A DNA stretch of 64,000 nt. It comes from Flaccisagitta enflata. Lineage: Eukaryota; Chaetognatha; Sagittoidea; Aphragmophora. A model generated the notes under the pieces. That model had not been told where the DNA came from. It did no database searches and saw nothing but the letters and a program-made list of their open reading frames with translations. The stretch spans positions 103,602,001-103,666,000 of the forward strand of contig OZ231126.1 in the NCBI GenBank assembly GCA_965153355.1, in the 5' to 3' direction. Positions within the stretch are counted from its first letter, which is position 1. Every line of letters begins with the position of its first letter. A program made the translations under genes and the position numbers. Positions 1 through 10,829 of this stretch are shown one piece after another.

Positions 1-41
1 ACCATACTTAAACCATAGTTATCTTTAATATCATTTTAAAT

Positions 42-286
42 AGCAGACTTAAACCAGCAGACTTAGACCATTAGACCAGCAGACTTAAACCATTAGATTT
101 AAACCAGCAGACTTAAACCAGCAGACTTAAACCAGCAGATTTAAACCAGCAGACTTTAACCAGCAGACATAACCCATTAGATTTAAACCAGCAGACTTAA
201 ACCAGCAGATTTAAACCAGCAGATTTAAACCATCAGACTTTACCCAGCAGACTTTAACCAGCAGACTTTAACCAGCAGATTTTAAC
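42..286. repeat. 14-bp tandem repeat (CCAGCAGACTTAAA)
   Basis: About 17 copies of a 14-bp unit, CCAGCAGACTTAAA, with small variants (atttaaa, actttaa). It runs directly into the next array. No gene is seen in the first 300 bases. Confidence 0.9.
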
Positions 287-780
287 CAAAAATGACCAAA
301 AATGACCAGAAATGGCCAAAAATGACCAAAAATGACCAAAAATGACCAAAAATGACCAAAAATGACCAAAAATGACCAAAAATGATCAAAAATGACCAAA
401 AATAACCAAAAATGACCAAAACGACCAAAACGACCAAAATGATCAAAAATGACAAAAATCACCAAAAATGACCAAAATGACCAAAAAAGACCAAAAATGA
501 CCAAAAATGACCAAAATTGACCAAAAATGATCAAAAATGACCAAAATGACCAAAATGACCAAAATGACCAAATATGACCACAAATGCCCACAATTGCCCA
601 CAAATGCTCAAAAATGCTCAAAAATGACCAAAAATGACCAAAAATAATAAAAAATGACCAAAATGACCAAAAATGCTCAAAATGACCAAAATGACCAAAA
701 TTACCAAAATGACCAAAATTACCAAAAATGACCAAAAAATGACTAAAAGCAACCAATAATTCCAAAAACCAACAAAAAAA
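284..780. repeat. ~10-bp tandem repeat (ACCAAAAATG)
   Basis: An array of about 45 ACCAAAAATG units with 9-11 bp variants. The reverse strand is open as a low-complexity FGHFGHF-type frame, which is a by-product of the repeat and not a gene. The array ends at a partial family A element. Confidence 0.9.
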
Positions 781-809
781 TGACTCAAAATAACTCCAGA
801 CGACCCAAA

Positions 810-917
810 AAGACGAAAAAAAGCAAAGTGTTACGGACCGACAGACGGACGGACGGACCGACCGACCGACCGACAGACAGAGCGGGTTGTAGAGTCGCGT
901 GCACGCGACTAAAAACA
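810..917 (-). mobile_element. family A dispersed element, partial copy
   Basis: A GACC/GACG tetranucleotide tract is followed by AGCGGGTTGTAGAG and the perfect palindrome AGTCGCGTGCACGCGACT, then AAAAA. This hairpin end recurs across the window. The inner end, AACAAGGCCGGATACACGG, is missing here. Confidence 0.8.
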
Positions 918-2110
918 GGTTCATTCACCTTTTTATTATAGTCAGAACGGGTCCTCTTGGTGGAAAAAAGAGGAGCTCTGTTCAATATCATGCATGAGAA
1001 TAACTCACCACTGCATAGTGAGACCAGTACAGTGATGAGGAAAATTGCTTCCTAAAAAATGGCTTTACCGCATATTTTTATTATAACCTATTGATTGCGG
1101 ACCTGTTTTTGGTGAACGGACCTGTTTTTGTCAGTCAGTGGACCCGTTTTTTATTTTCTAAGTCTCTAAAAAACGGGTCCTCTGACTAATAAAAATGGGT
1201 CCAATCAATGAAAATAAGATAAAAAAAATGGGTCCAACAACCAAAAACAGGTCCAGTTATTTTCCCTCAAACTATACAGAACTCACAAACCATTTAATAT
1301 TTTGGCCCTGTTTTCACAAGAATTCAGAGGTTCAAACACTATCGAAAATGATAAAAACCTTGAGCTCAAGGCCCAACAACCTAAATCTTGACAAAAAGAG
1401 TCATAACCTTTAGTTGGGACTGGATCTTGATTCGAGAATCCTGGCCTCAACAACTATGCTCCTGGTCTTTCAGAACCCAATCTGACCCCCTTAATAAAGC
1501 TGAATTCTGCCTCACAGCTCTTGATCCCAGTTTCGATGGACAAATTTTAGGACTGACAACGAGCCTTTCAAGCCTCAAATCTGTAATCTTGGATTCTTTA
1601 TTAGCCTTCTCAGGCCCTCTCATCAGCCACCCCTGGCTCCTATTAAATCCTCTCTAACCCTCCCTAGCTTGAAACCCGCCTTATCTGGTCTTAATTCATA
1701 CTAGTCACCCAATGACAATATGAAGTTAGTGATACCCTTTGCCCTGCATTGTATGACTGTATGACTGTGATTGTAGGAGGAAGCAGGGAAGCAATCCTAA
1801 AGGGGACAAAGTGCAAATTTCGGCTTTTTTCCTCTTTTTTTCCTACTATTAATTTTAGTCTCAACGTTTTTATTAATAGCGCAACTCAGAATTGTCACAG
1901 CTGCTGGATATCCATGAGCAAATTAAAGAGCTTCAAATTTTCTTTAAAATGGCGCCAAGAACGAATTTTTAACTCAAAGCGTTTAGTTTTTATGTTACAA
2001 CAAACAAAAAACATGAAGATCCTTTAATGGGCTTTTCCAATTCCTAACAATCTGTCTTCATCCCTTTGCCATTTCTAAACGAATAAAGCTAGAAATACCA
2101 GCAAGATCTC
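918..2110. other. no gene recognised
   Basis: AT-rich sequence. It holds a short cluster of related phrases (gacctgttttt, ggtccaa, about 1098-1260) on both strands. No domain, splice-consistent exon or RNA gene could be supported. Confidence 0.5.
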
Positions 2111-2562
2111 ATTTGAAAGATCTATTACAGAGCTTTAAAATGGTTGCCGATTTTCAGACTATGACAGTCAGCCGTCCAAAGCCCCTATTCCTGCCCCAGA
2201 CCCTGCCCAAGAGCGAACCCTCTATTGCCGCTCCTCCCTCTTCTCCCCTCCTTCTTCCATCCTCCTTTAACTCCTCTGCCTCCGCCTCTTGTACCGCTAC
2301 CTCTCACCCTCCATACTCATACACATTTTCCGCCGTCGCCTCTGCTGCCGCTACCTCCTCTCCACACCTCTTCCGCCATCGCCGCTATTGCCGCTGTTGC
2401 ATATGCATGCCTCTCCCTGCTTGCCCTGCTATGCCGCCTGCCGCTGCCGCTGGTAGCGGCAATAGAGGCGGCGGCGGAAGAGGTGTAGGAAGATGTTAAT
2501 GGGGGTAGAAGCAGCAGAGGTAGAGATCTAAACCCCGTAAACCTCTTCCGCTGCTGCCGCTA

Positions 2563-3420
2563 TTGCGGCTACCTTAGGTAGCGGCACTAGCGGCAGCGGC
2601 GGAGGAGGTGTAGGGACAAAAAATTTGCAAAAGTATCGGCACTAGCAGCACTAGCGGAGGAGGTGTAGGGGCAAAAAATTAGCGTCAGTAGCGGCACTAG
2701 CGGCACTAGAGGCACTAGCGGCACTAGCGGCACTAGCGGCAGCAGCGGAGGAGGTGCAGGGGCAAAAAATTTGCGTAAGTAGCGGCACTAGCGGCACTAG
2801 CGGAGGAGGTGTAGGGGCAAAAAATTAGTGGCACTAGCGGCACTAGCGGCACTAGCGGCAGCGGCGGAAGAGGTGGGTAGCGGCACTAGCGGCAGCGGCG
2901 GAGGAGTTGTAGGGGCATGGTATGGGGTAGGTAGCGGCACTAGCGGCGGCGGTGGTAGAGGTGTAGGGGCATGATATGTGATAGGTAGCGGCACTAGCGG
3001 CGGCGGAAGAGTAGTAGGGGCATAATTTGGGTTAGGTAGCGGCAGAAGCGGCGGTGGCGGAAGAGGTATACAGGCATGATTTGGGGTAGGTAGAGGCAGT
3101 AGCGGCGGCGGCAGAGGAAGTGTGAGGACATGGTATAAGGTAGGTAGCGGCACTAGCGGTGGCAACGGAAGAGGTATGGGGGCATGATTTGGGGTAGGTA
3201 GCGGCACTAGCGGCATCGGCGGAAGAGGAGTAAGGGGTAGAAAGGATAAATGAGGATAGGTAGAGGCAGTAAAGTCGTCGACAGAAGAGGTTTAGGGGAT
3301 GGAAAGGATGCCAAAGGGTAGGTAGAGGCAGAGGTAGTGGCGGCGGAGGAGGTAAAGGGGATGGAAAGGATGCTGGGAGGTAGGAAGAGACAGAAAAGGG
3401 AAGTAAAAGAAACCAGGGTG
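2563..3420. repeat. GC-rich minisatellite (GCGGCACTAGCGGCAGCGG)
   Basis: Irregular tandem array built from GCGGCACTAGC, GGCAGCGGCGGAGGAGG and TGTAGGGGCA blocks, with a higher-order unit of roughly 60-65 bp between 2880 and 3230. Both strands give Pro/Leu- or Gly/Ser-rich frames that follow the repeat, so no protein is called. A reverse-oriented CCGCTGCCGC tract precedes it at 2200-2550. Confidence 0.85.
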
Positions 3421-3434
3421 GACCGCTGGTTGTC

Positions 3435-4326
3435 ACTGCCTCTAGTTATTTGTTAGTGCCACTGCCCATTCTTTCAATTCTTTGAACGTAATTGAGCATT
3501 TCTACACCTTCATTTACTTGCTAAGTGTCACAGTCACAGGGTGTGTCTGTATATATGTAGGTAGTTGGGTAGGTTCCTCACACGCATTTGCATTACTGCC
3601 CCTGCCTACCCACATAGGCCTTCCCATTGGTCTAGTATCTGGCCTTGTTTCAATATCAAAAGATCTATGAATCATTTTGAAAGTAAAAGCCAACTCTGAG
3701 CATTTAGCAGTCTTTTTGATAGGATTTGTCATAGCGAAAGATGCTATTTTTGCATGTTTCACTATTCTTGCTAAGAAGAGCAATACCTGTGTTCAGGAAC
3801 CTTCTCTCAATTCCTTTTCATAGTCAAAAACATATGATATAGGTTTAAGACTGACTCAGCATATGGTGGGAACAGAGTAAGTGATGCACGGCGAATTTCA
3901 CTTAATCCAGTTTTTGTGTTCATGGGTTTGTGATCAAGATTGACCAAAGAAAGGCACAACACCAGTTCCCTCAATTTTATTTGAATTTTAGAGTTGATGC
4001 CAAAACTAAATCTTAGAAAAATTTATGAAGCAAATACTTGTAGAACCGTATGAGCGATTCCCTCTGGAGGCTCCTTAATTTGAACCAGTTGCGTATTTCC
4101 GTCATTTTTGTCGATTTCAACGTCACTGACAGTACCTAGTAAATAGGCCCTTAATTGCAATTTCTTGTACTTAGGATAAAAAGGACCATCAATTTTATTC
4201 ACTTATACATGCATATTACAGAAAATATGCTCCCTTTTTATGCTCTAATACTTTGTTGCATTTACCAGCTATCCCAAGACACCCTAGTTTTACTTCATTT
4301 CAACTCTTTTTCTTTCACTGGAAAAA
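3435..4326. other. upstream region of the mucin-like gene; one family A relic
   Basis: No gene is seen. At 3590-3653 a diverged family A inner end remains (actgcccctgcctaccc ... ggccttgttt). The segment next to 4327 may hold the promoter of the following gene, but no clear TATA or initiator could be fixed. Confidence 0.4.
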
Positions 4327-5517
4327 ATGCTCTGCTTGATTTCTTTTTACGTTCTTTTTGTATCCTGCCTTAGCCAAGAAAACTACCAAGAATACAGCTA
4401 TGAATCCTACGACGATTATTGGTCACGCAATCTCCCTGACATAACATTTGACCCCTTTTCATTTTATGACAAAACTACTCAATCTGACCTCAGCTCTCAG
4501 CCTCTCAGTACAACGGACGTAAGTGTCACCAATCCTCTGTCGCGTGCACGTGAATCTACACGCAGTCCTCTGTCGCGCGCACACGTGGGTGTCACCAATC
4601 CTCCGTCGCGTGCACGCGTATCTACGCGCAATCCGACGAGCGCATGCAATCCAACAAGCGCACGCAATCCAACAAGCGCACGCAATCCGACGAGCGCACG
4701 CAATCCGACGAGCGCTCGCAATCCTCCGTCGCGTGTGCAATCAAAGAGTACGTCGCAAACACGTGAATCTACACACAATCCTACAAACAAACCTGTGACC
4801 CAGGGTTACGTCGCGCGTTCAACACGTTATTACGCATCAACTGGTCGTGCACCCGTGCACACTACACGTGATTACATCACTCCTAGCGCGCACGACACAC
4901 AAACTGTACATTCAACACGGAATAACACTCAATCAGTCCTCAATAACCTCAATCCCTGCCCAATCGTAACTTTGCTGAGACAAACATACAATACACGCAA
5001 ACCTGTCTTGCTAACGCCTTCAACAGATAGACGACACACATCTACTCAATCGTATCCTGAGGTTTCACAGTCTCATATACTTTATTCTAAAGAAATAGCC
5101 TCAATCATCAACGTCGGTTTTCTTCTTTTTGGCGTTCTCCTTGCATCTGGCGTCTGCATCTCCGTGTACTGGTTTCGTAAACTTTGGAAAAAAAGGAACA
5201 ATTCAATTGATCCTTTTACTTCAGCTCATTTCAACAACACGGCCAATCGTGTTAGTTTACATAGCTCATGGGACACTGCCCCAACCAATTCAGCCCCATC
5301 TGTGCCATGTAGCGTTCAAAATCATCAAAGTTTTCCTGCATCATCAATCCCACGCACGTCTAGGGAATCGATCATCTCTTACTACACGCTGACATATTTG
5401 ATTGACGATGAATCATATGAAAGTCCACATCGTAACTGCCCATTGCCCGATTACATCTCTATGGTAAAAAACCTCACTATAACAAATTGTTTCACTATTG
5501 ACGGTTTTCACTATTGA
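4327..5517 (+). CDS. putative type I membrane protein with mucin-like repeats
   Basis: This is an unrecognised protein of 396 residues, apparently in one exon. The ATG at 4327 begins a hydrophobic signal-peptide-like stretch (residues 1-16, MLCLISFYVLFVSCLS). An acidic Tyr-rich segment follows (17-50). Residues 60-250 are rich in Ser, Thr, Pro and Arg, with NPTSAR repeated about five times from an 18-bp unit, as expected for an O-glycosylated stalk. A single membrane segment lies at about 258-282, followed by the basic stop-transfer stretch RKLWKKR. The roughly 110-residue tail has several Tyr (SYYTLTYL, SYESPH) that could be signalling sites. The last codons and the stop lie inside a 16-bp tandem repeat, so the true C-terminus is uncertain; a possible splice donor (ATG|GTAAAA) is at 5461-5469. 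A cell-surface role is inferred from topology only. Confidence 0.6.
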   Translation: MLCLISFYVLFVSCLSQENYQEYSYESYDDYWSRNLPDITFDPFSFYDKTTQSDLSSQPLSTTDVSVTNPLSRARESTRSPLSRAHVGVTNPPSRARVSTRNPTSACNPTSARNPTSARNPTSARNPTSARNPPSRVQSKSTSQTRESTHNPTNKPVTQGYVARSTRYYASTGRAPVHTTRDYITPSAHDTQTVHSTRNNTQSVLNNLNPCPIVTLLRQTYNTRKPVLLTPSTDRRHTSTQSYPEVSQSHILYSKEIASIINVGFLLFGVLLASGVCISVYWFRKLWKKRNNSIDPFTSAHFNNTANRVSLHSSWDTAPTNSAPSVPCSVQNHQSFPASSIPRTSRESIISYYTLTYLIDDESYESPHRNCPLPDYISMVKNLTITNCFTIDGFHY

Positions 5518-5575
5518 CGGTTTTCACTATTGACGGTTTCCACTATTGGCAGGTTTCACTAGTGACGGCTTTCAC
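5490..5575. repeat. 16-bp tandem repeat overlapping a stop codon
   Basis: About five copies of GACGGTTTTCACTATT. The TGA ending the preceding reading frame lies inside it, so a change in copy number would change the protein C-terminus. Confidence 0.85.
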
Positions 5576-5576
5576 A

Positions 5577-5578
<2 letters not shown>

Positions 5579-5642
<64 letters not shown>
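5579..5642. repeat. (CT)n microsatellite
   Basis: About 32 uninterrupted CT repeats between the two membrane-protein genes. Confidence 0.97.
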
Positions 5643-5647
<5 letters not shown>

Positions 5648-5783
5648 CTCTCATTCTCGATCTTTATTTTGACGTGTTAAAAACTGACAGTTTTGGGGGG
5701 AGGATTCTTTCTAACCCTGAAAAACGCATTTTAAACCCGCATATCAATTCCTTCTGTGTGACTACAGCCAACAAACAGTCAAG

Positions 5784-6222
5784 ATGGGCGCAGTACGCAT
5801 TCAAATCATGCTTATGACATGCCTTCTGTGGGGTGCAGCCAAAGTTCACTCGCAAATGGGCCCAGGACAGGCACGTTTTGTTTTGTTGTTTTGTTTTGAT
5901 TTCATTACTTCTATAAACAAAAAGAAAATAAGAAATCAAAATTAAAAAAAATTAAAGTTGAAAAAAAATCCTCTGTTTGTCCATAGATCGTCACACTCTG
6001 GCCCACTGCTCTGACACCTGCGACGGAGCCAAGCCAAGTCATGAGCCGGGGTGTAAGGCCAACACGTCTTGGATCATCATTACGGTGCTTTTACTCATCA
6101 TCTTTGCGGCGTTAATCCTTCGCACATGTTTTCTGCGGTGGCCAACAACAAGAAGGGTGGTCAGCGAGTGGATTCCATTTCTCAACAGATATGAAAATGT
6201 CGACCGTGAAACAGGCGTTTAA
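5784..6222 (+). CDS. small two-exon type I membrane protein (108 aa)
   Basis: Proposed exons are 5784-5874 and 5987-6222. Exon 1 gives 30 codons starting with a signal-peptide-like stretch (hydrophobic IQIMLMTCLLWGAA, likely cleavage after VHS). The 112-bp intron runs from GTTTTG to TTTGTCCATAG. The donor is weak beyond GT, but the phase (1) fits, and only this phase keeps exon 2 open through its membrane segment. The mature outside part is short, with three Cys (38, 42, 53) and one N-glycosylation site (NTS, 56-58). The membrane helix is at about 59-80 and a 28-residue basic tail follows. The family is not recognised. It lies 270 bp after another single-pass membrane protein gene on the same strand, so the two may belong to one locus. 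The GC-type donor CAG|GCACGT would break the frame and was not used. Confidence 0.45.
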
Positions 6223-7280
6223 GTTTTGACAGATGGCCTAGGGAAGGAGTTTGTGTTCTGACTCACGCGATTTTCTTTTGGTGCTTCTCTAACTATGGAT
6301 TAATTTTCTACCTAACTACATGGTTCTCTATTCAATGAAAATCTTCTAAACCAGATGGCATCGGCCAAAGCATTTTTTTTTGTCCTCCTGACTTTGGATT
6401 TATTCTTTTTTTAACTACAACTACATGGTTCTAACTCGGATTATCTCTTTCCCTATTCAACAACATTCCTCTATTCAATAGAGCTCTTTTTTTTTCAACT
6501 ATCCTTTTTATTTTTTCGCTACAGATTTATCATCAACATGCATGCCAGAAATCGGATTTATTCATCAATACCAACATTCTTTTGTTTTTTTGTATCATCT
6601 ATTGTATTCAGTTAATTGCTTTCCAATCAGTCAGCTGGCATGATCTGTCTCTCTGGGAGCCAGGACGTACCGAGATTTGCTCAATAAGCATTATTTGGAC
6701 TATCTTTGAAATACCCCTAGTGACACCAACATGCTTTCAAATGTACCAAAAATTGGTTTTGCATTATCAAGAACCCTTGATTTGACTAAATGATAAGTTT
6801 TTCAGCCCTCACTAATTCAATTTTTTTGAAAAAATGACCGTAAAATATGGATCTACCCTCTAATTTGAACAAATTTCAGCAATCCAAAATATCACCGTTA
6901 GGCTTACATGCCTACCTAAAAATAAGTAATATTTGATTTGTTTGGCACCAATCACTCATATCTATGTCCCCTCACTACTAAAGGCCAACTCAAGCACTTT
7001 CACAGTGACAAAAAAATTTTTTTGCCTCCTTACTGGGCTTTGCCACTTTTCCGCCACATTTTACAACAACCTGTACCTCACATTCAAACCCCAGCCAGCT
7101 CACTCAACTTTGCCCCAGATCAGCTCTCTAGGTTTCTCCGTGCCCTTTTGTTTGTTCTTCTGCCCTGGGAAAAAAATCAGACCCATAACTCCTCTACAGA
7201 GAGTGATAGTTGCTGGTGTATTTCCGACAGAGTAGGTAGCAAAAAGCGACGGAAAAAAAAAGACGTTTGGGCTCCCCTCT
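6223..7280. other. no gene recognised
   Basis: AT-rich, pyrimidine-rich sequence after the small membrane protein gene. It probably contains that gene's 3' UTR, but no polyadenylation site could be fixed. The short open frames here have no recognisable features. Confidence 0.4.
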
Positions 7281-7281
7281 C

Positions 7282-7390
7282 TTTCTTTCTCTCTCTCTCT
7301 CCTAATCCCTTTTCTCCTATCCAAACAAAAATCAGGAGTGACTTCTGCCGAAGTCACTCCTGCTTTTTGTTTGCATAGGAGAAAAGGAAT

Positions 7391-7427
<37 letters not shown>
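7282..7427. repeat. inverted repeat with CT/AG microsatellite arms
   Basis: The perfect core AGGAGTGACTTC / GAAGTCACTCCT (7334-7345 and 7350-7361) has a 4-base loop. The arms continue outward through TTTTCTCCTAT / ATAGGAGAAAA and into a CT tract on the left and an AG tract (7394-7427) on the right. The whole can fold into a hairpin of about 145 nt. Confidence 0.85.
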
Positions 7428-7439
<12 letters not shown>

Positions 7440-7683
7440 CACACGTCCATAGCAACATGACAAATAGAAAAAAAAAGAGACCAACAAAACATGACAGCTT
7501 CAAGATGTGTATGGGGCGGGATGTTTCCATTTAACTTCTCCTCTCAACTCATGGCATCGCACCTGGATGTCACATGACCTTTTCCTCTTCCTCTTCCTCC
7601 TCTCAACCCTCCTCTCAACTCTCATGCCGCAAAACATCAAAGGATTTGGGGCTCAGAGTCGCTAGATCCCCATCTCACATATA

Positions 7684-8583
7684 CTAAAAGACTGAATTTT
7701 TTGGGTATTTGTTTGAGGCAAGAATTCTGCTCATATCCTTTTTAGTGAGCTGGGGGCGTTCAGGAGGTGAGGCATCTTCACTAGATTGCGATTCTCCGTC
7801 ACCAAAAAGCAAAAGGTGATGGCTGCTAGATGATGAGGATTTGAGGTTAAGGGGGGGAGAATGAGGTTGGGAAACCGAAGCGACTTTGGGCTTTTTTGCA
7901 ACTCTTTGTCCAACTTGCAGCTCACGCTCGAGCTTTCTCTTCTCAGCACTAACCAATGCAACTTCTTTCTCCAAGGTTTTGATACGTTTCATGAGCTCAG
8001 AATTAGCTTGAACTCTCACGGAGAGAAGTTCTTCCACTTCCCTGAAATCCGCTGAAAGCTTATCAACAAATTGCTCTGATGCCAAAAGCTGATTAGCCAG
8101 TTGCTCATTAGCCAATCGCTCATCTTCTTTCTGAGAAGCAAGACGTTTTTGAAGATCGCAGATCTGCGCATCTTTCCCCTTCAAATCAGCCAAGTAACCC
8201 TGCTTTCCATTTTCCCATGTCTGTTTTTCCCGCTCAAATTGCACTTTGGATGATTCAAACGCACATGTAAGCTGTGCCATCTGAGCCTCAGCCTCTCTCA
8301 AACCAGAAATAACATCGTCGTCTGACAAAAATGAGCAACGCAAATTTGAAATGGATGGATTCTCAATTTCACATCCTAAGGCCTCGTCTATGGCCTCTAT
8401 AGCCTCTACGGCCTCATCTATGACCTCATTGTTATTCATCCTTAAAGCAGAGGAAAATTCAAGGGGGAAATTTTGTGATTTGGGGGAATTGCAATCAGAT
8501 GGGGGTGTGGGGTGGGAGTTTGTAATATTAGGTGAGGAAGAGTCGGAGAGACATTCCTCATCTCTTGCTTTGAAAGAGTCCAT
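7684..8583 (-). CDS. coiled-coil protein, probably nuclear (299 aa)
   Basis: A single open exon; I do not recognise the family. The first ATG is at 8583 (MDSFKARDEE); the frame is open slightly further upstream but without an ATG. Residues 10-45 are Ser/Pro-rich with low complexity. An acidic helical stretch (VIDEAVEAIEAIDEAL) is at about 54-69. A long heptad-like Glu/Lys/Gln-rich coiled coil covers about 95-225. A nuclear localisation signal-like cluster, AKKPKV, is at about 229-234, followed by Ser-rich and acidic segments and a conserved-looking end (LTKKDMSRILASNKYPKNSVF shortened: KYPKNSVF). Dimerisation and nuclear location are inferred from composition. No intron is needed, so a processed or domesticated transposon gene is possible, but no terminal repeats were seen around it. 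Confidence 0.6.
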   Translation of the reverse strand: MDSFKARDEECLSDSSSPNITNSHPTPPSDCNSPKSQNFPLEFSSALRMNNNEVIDEAVEAIEAIDEALGCEIENPSISNLRCSFLSDDDVISGLREAEAQMAQLTCAFESSKVQFEREKQTWENGKQGYLADLKGKDAQICDLQKRLASQKEDERLANEQLANQLLASEQFVDKLSADFREVEELLSVRVQANSELMKRIKTLEKEVALVSAEKRKLERELQVGQRVAKKPKVASVSQPHSPPLNLKSSSSSSHHLLLFGDGESQSSEDASPPERPQLTKKDMSRILASNKYPKNSVF

Positions 8584-8659
8584 CTTGGATCTATTTGGCA
8601 AATAGTGTCTAGTGTTGAAATCAAAACAAAGCCATATAAGCCAGTAGGTGCGCTTGTTC

Positions 8660-8745
8660 GATTATCATTGTGACAGACTCACTGTCCGACCGACCGACCA
8701 ACCGACAGACATGACCGATCGTAGAGGTGCGTTGGCGCACCCTAA
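8660..8745 (-). mobile_element. family C hairpin element (A-like architecture)
   Basis: On the minus strand it reads GGTGCGCCAACGCACC (stem GGTGCG/CGCACC), then TCTACGATCGGTCATG, then a GTCGGTTGGTCGGTCG tract. The layout matches family A (hairpin, CTCTAC, tetranucleotide tract), but the stem sequence is quite different. A diverged relative is at 48485-48560. Confidence 0.55.
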
Positions 8746-8749
8746 AAAA

Positions 8750-10350
8750 TCATCGATCGATCTCGCGCGGCTCAGAGTCAGGTCAAGATGTTTCAAGTGG
8801 GGGAAAAAAATGTGCATTTCGCGTTATGAAGAGGAAGGGAGGAGGAGGAGAAAAATCAAGGAGGTCAACTCCAAAACTGTTTACATTTTTGCATCACAAA
8901 AATGCAATGGACTGGGTTTTTTACCCGAGGTCAAGATATGCATAAGGTCATTTCCACTATAAACCGGCCCAGCTGAAATTCATGATGTAACAGGAAAAAA
9001 TATTGTTTTTATCATGCTAATCCTTTTTTTTATGATAGAAGTTGTTGTAACACATTATTTGGAATTCAGTGCCTAGCTGATATCCTTCATACTTAAAATT
9101 TTCTAGGGCTTATGTCACAATCTCTTTCCGACGCGAAAACCTGACTTACCACCACATAAACAGTGTTACCGCAATGTCTATTGCATTGTGACAAGCTTTT
9201 ATAGCTTGATGACCTACCTAACTACCAGGATTACCTTGCCAAACCATTTTTTGTGACCACCCCTACCCGTAGGGGGCCTAAAAATAAGATCAAAATGGCT
9301 ACATTGGCACGTCTGGATTATGTCCAGACAAGCAAATAACAAGCAAAACCTATCCAAAAATAGATTATCTGATCATTTCTCAGCTTTTAATCAGTAATCA
9401 TCAATCCCATGTGGTGTACAAAAAATTTCATTCGACTGCCCAAATGCTAAGTAGTTCAAATATCGTATTATCATCAAATTTTGATCTACCTATTTTTTTT
9501 GCCATTTCACAGCAAAATCTTAGTATGCCAATTATCTTTTTTTAAAACAGTTTTAATTCTCAAAGTTAATCACTTTTAAGGTTTCCATCTAATAGAGGAC
9601 TACTTGAAGGACATATGCTCCAAATTTCATGCCACTGTGACACCTCAATCCCGCGTAATGACACTTTTCTTCAAGCGTGATTATTCCGCACACCCCCTCA
9701 GCTCTTCTGTCACACTCATGTCACACTTGAAGTCTGTCACTGTCACGCCATTGTGAACCTGATTATGGAAATTTGGATGACATGATGAGAAAGAGCATGA
9801 AATTTTGCCTCTTCACTGGAAATTTCAGGTCTTAACTCCCGGGCATTCAGCCATAGTGAAAATTCTAATGTGACTGGTCAGTAAATTGTTGCAGAATAAT
9901 CACGCTTCACGATGAATCTTCGTAGTTAATTCTTTGTTATTGGCGCATATACGCACTCCCAGCAAAATGATGATCCAAAAAAATCATGAAATGGCCATAT
10001 CTTGGAATCCCTTTGAGAAAGACTAAAGATATTTTGCATGGATCAATACTGTACTAAAACAATTACAAACAGAGCTTTTGGTGCATTTCAGACACATTTA
10101 ACTGACCCGACCAGCCCAACCAGCCTACCACCCAAAAAATTTAAAAAACGGCATAACTTCTAAAATATTTGTCCGATTTGGCTCAAATTTCGCACAGTGG
10201 TTCTTTCAGAGAATGTCCACTTATACTGATCGTTGCAGGATGATTCAGTAAATTTTTGTCCACTGACCCAACCAGCCAAAAAAGCTGCTTATAGAGAATT
10301 TTCAAAAAAAATTGAAATTTTAATTTTCTTTCAGCAGAATCGCACAGTCC
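8750..10350. other. no gene recognised
   Basis: AT-rich sequence. An inverted pair of about 19 bp (AAGCGTGATTATTCCGC at 9672-9690, reversed at 9890-9908) brackets about 200 bp and may be a decayed element. At 10090-10250 there is a relative of the minisatellite seen at 14660 and 57775 (cagcccaaccagcctacca). Confidence 0.4.
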
Positions 10351-10355
10351 ATTAA

Positions 10356-10500
10356 ATCCCACCCTGATGGGAAAAAAAACACCTAACGCCACTTTATCCC
10401 ACTCCACCCACCTACAGAGTCCATCAAATCCCACCCTGATGGGAAAAAAACACCTAACACCACTTTATCCCACTCCACCCACCTACACAGTCCATCAAAT
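10356..10500. repeat. 72-bp tandem duplication
   Basis: Two near-identical copies of a 72-bp unit starting CCCACCCTGATGGGAAAA and ending CCACCCACCTACA, followed by the start of a third. Confidence 0.9.
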
Positions 10501-10829
10501 CCCCCAAAGCTTGTCCTCTTTCACCTCCTCCCCACCCACCTCCAAGTTTTGTTTTCAATATTTAATCCCTCATGAACTTCATCACTTATTTCTTAGTTTA
10601 TCACCAAAGAAGTATTTATCTGAGATAAAGTAACTATGAACTATGTTGCCATACACACATATATAAAAAGCTCTTACATATGTTTCTTCAAAATCAGATA
10701 CCTTCATTTCACAAGGCGAGAAGAAATTTGTCATCCAGAAGGAATTTCTGCAATATGCAAACAATTAAAAAACAAAGCCACTTACACGGCTATCTTAGTC
10801 ACATGTGGATAGGCAGGGATAGTATTCTT

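Noticed and set aside
268-924. 218-codon minus-strand frame of FGHFGH type
   Set aside because: It is the translation of a ~10-bp tandem repeat with no other coding sign.
2113-3436. Pro/Leu-rich frames on both strands
   Set aside because: They follow the GC-rich minisatellite; no start, splice or domain evidence.
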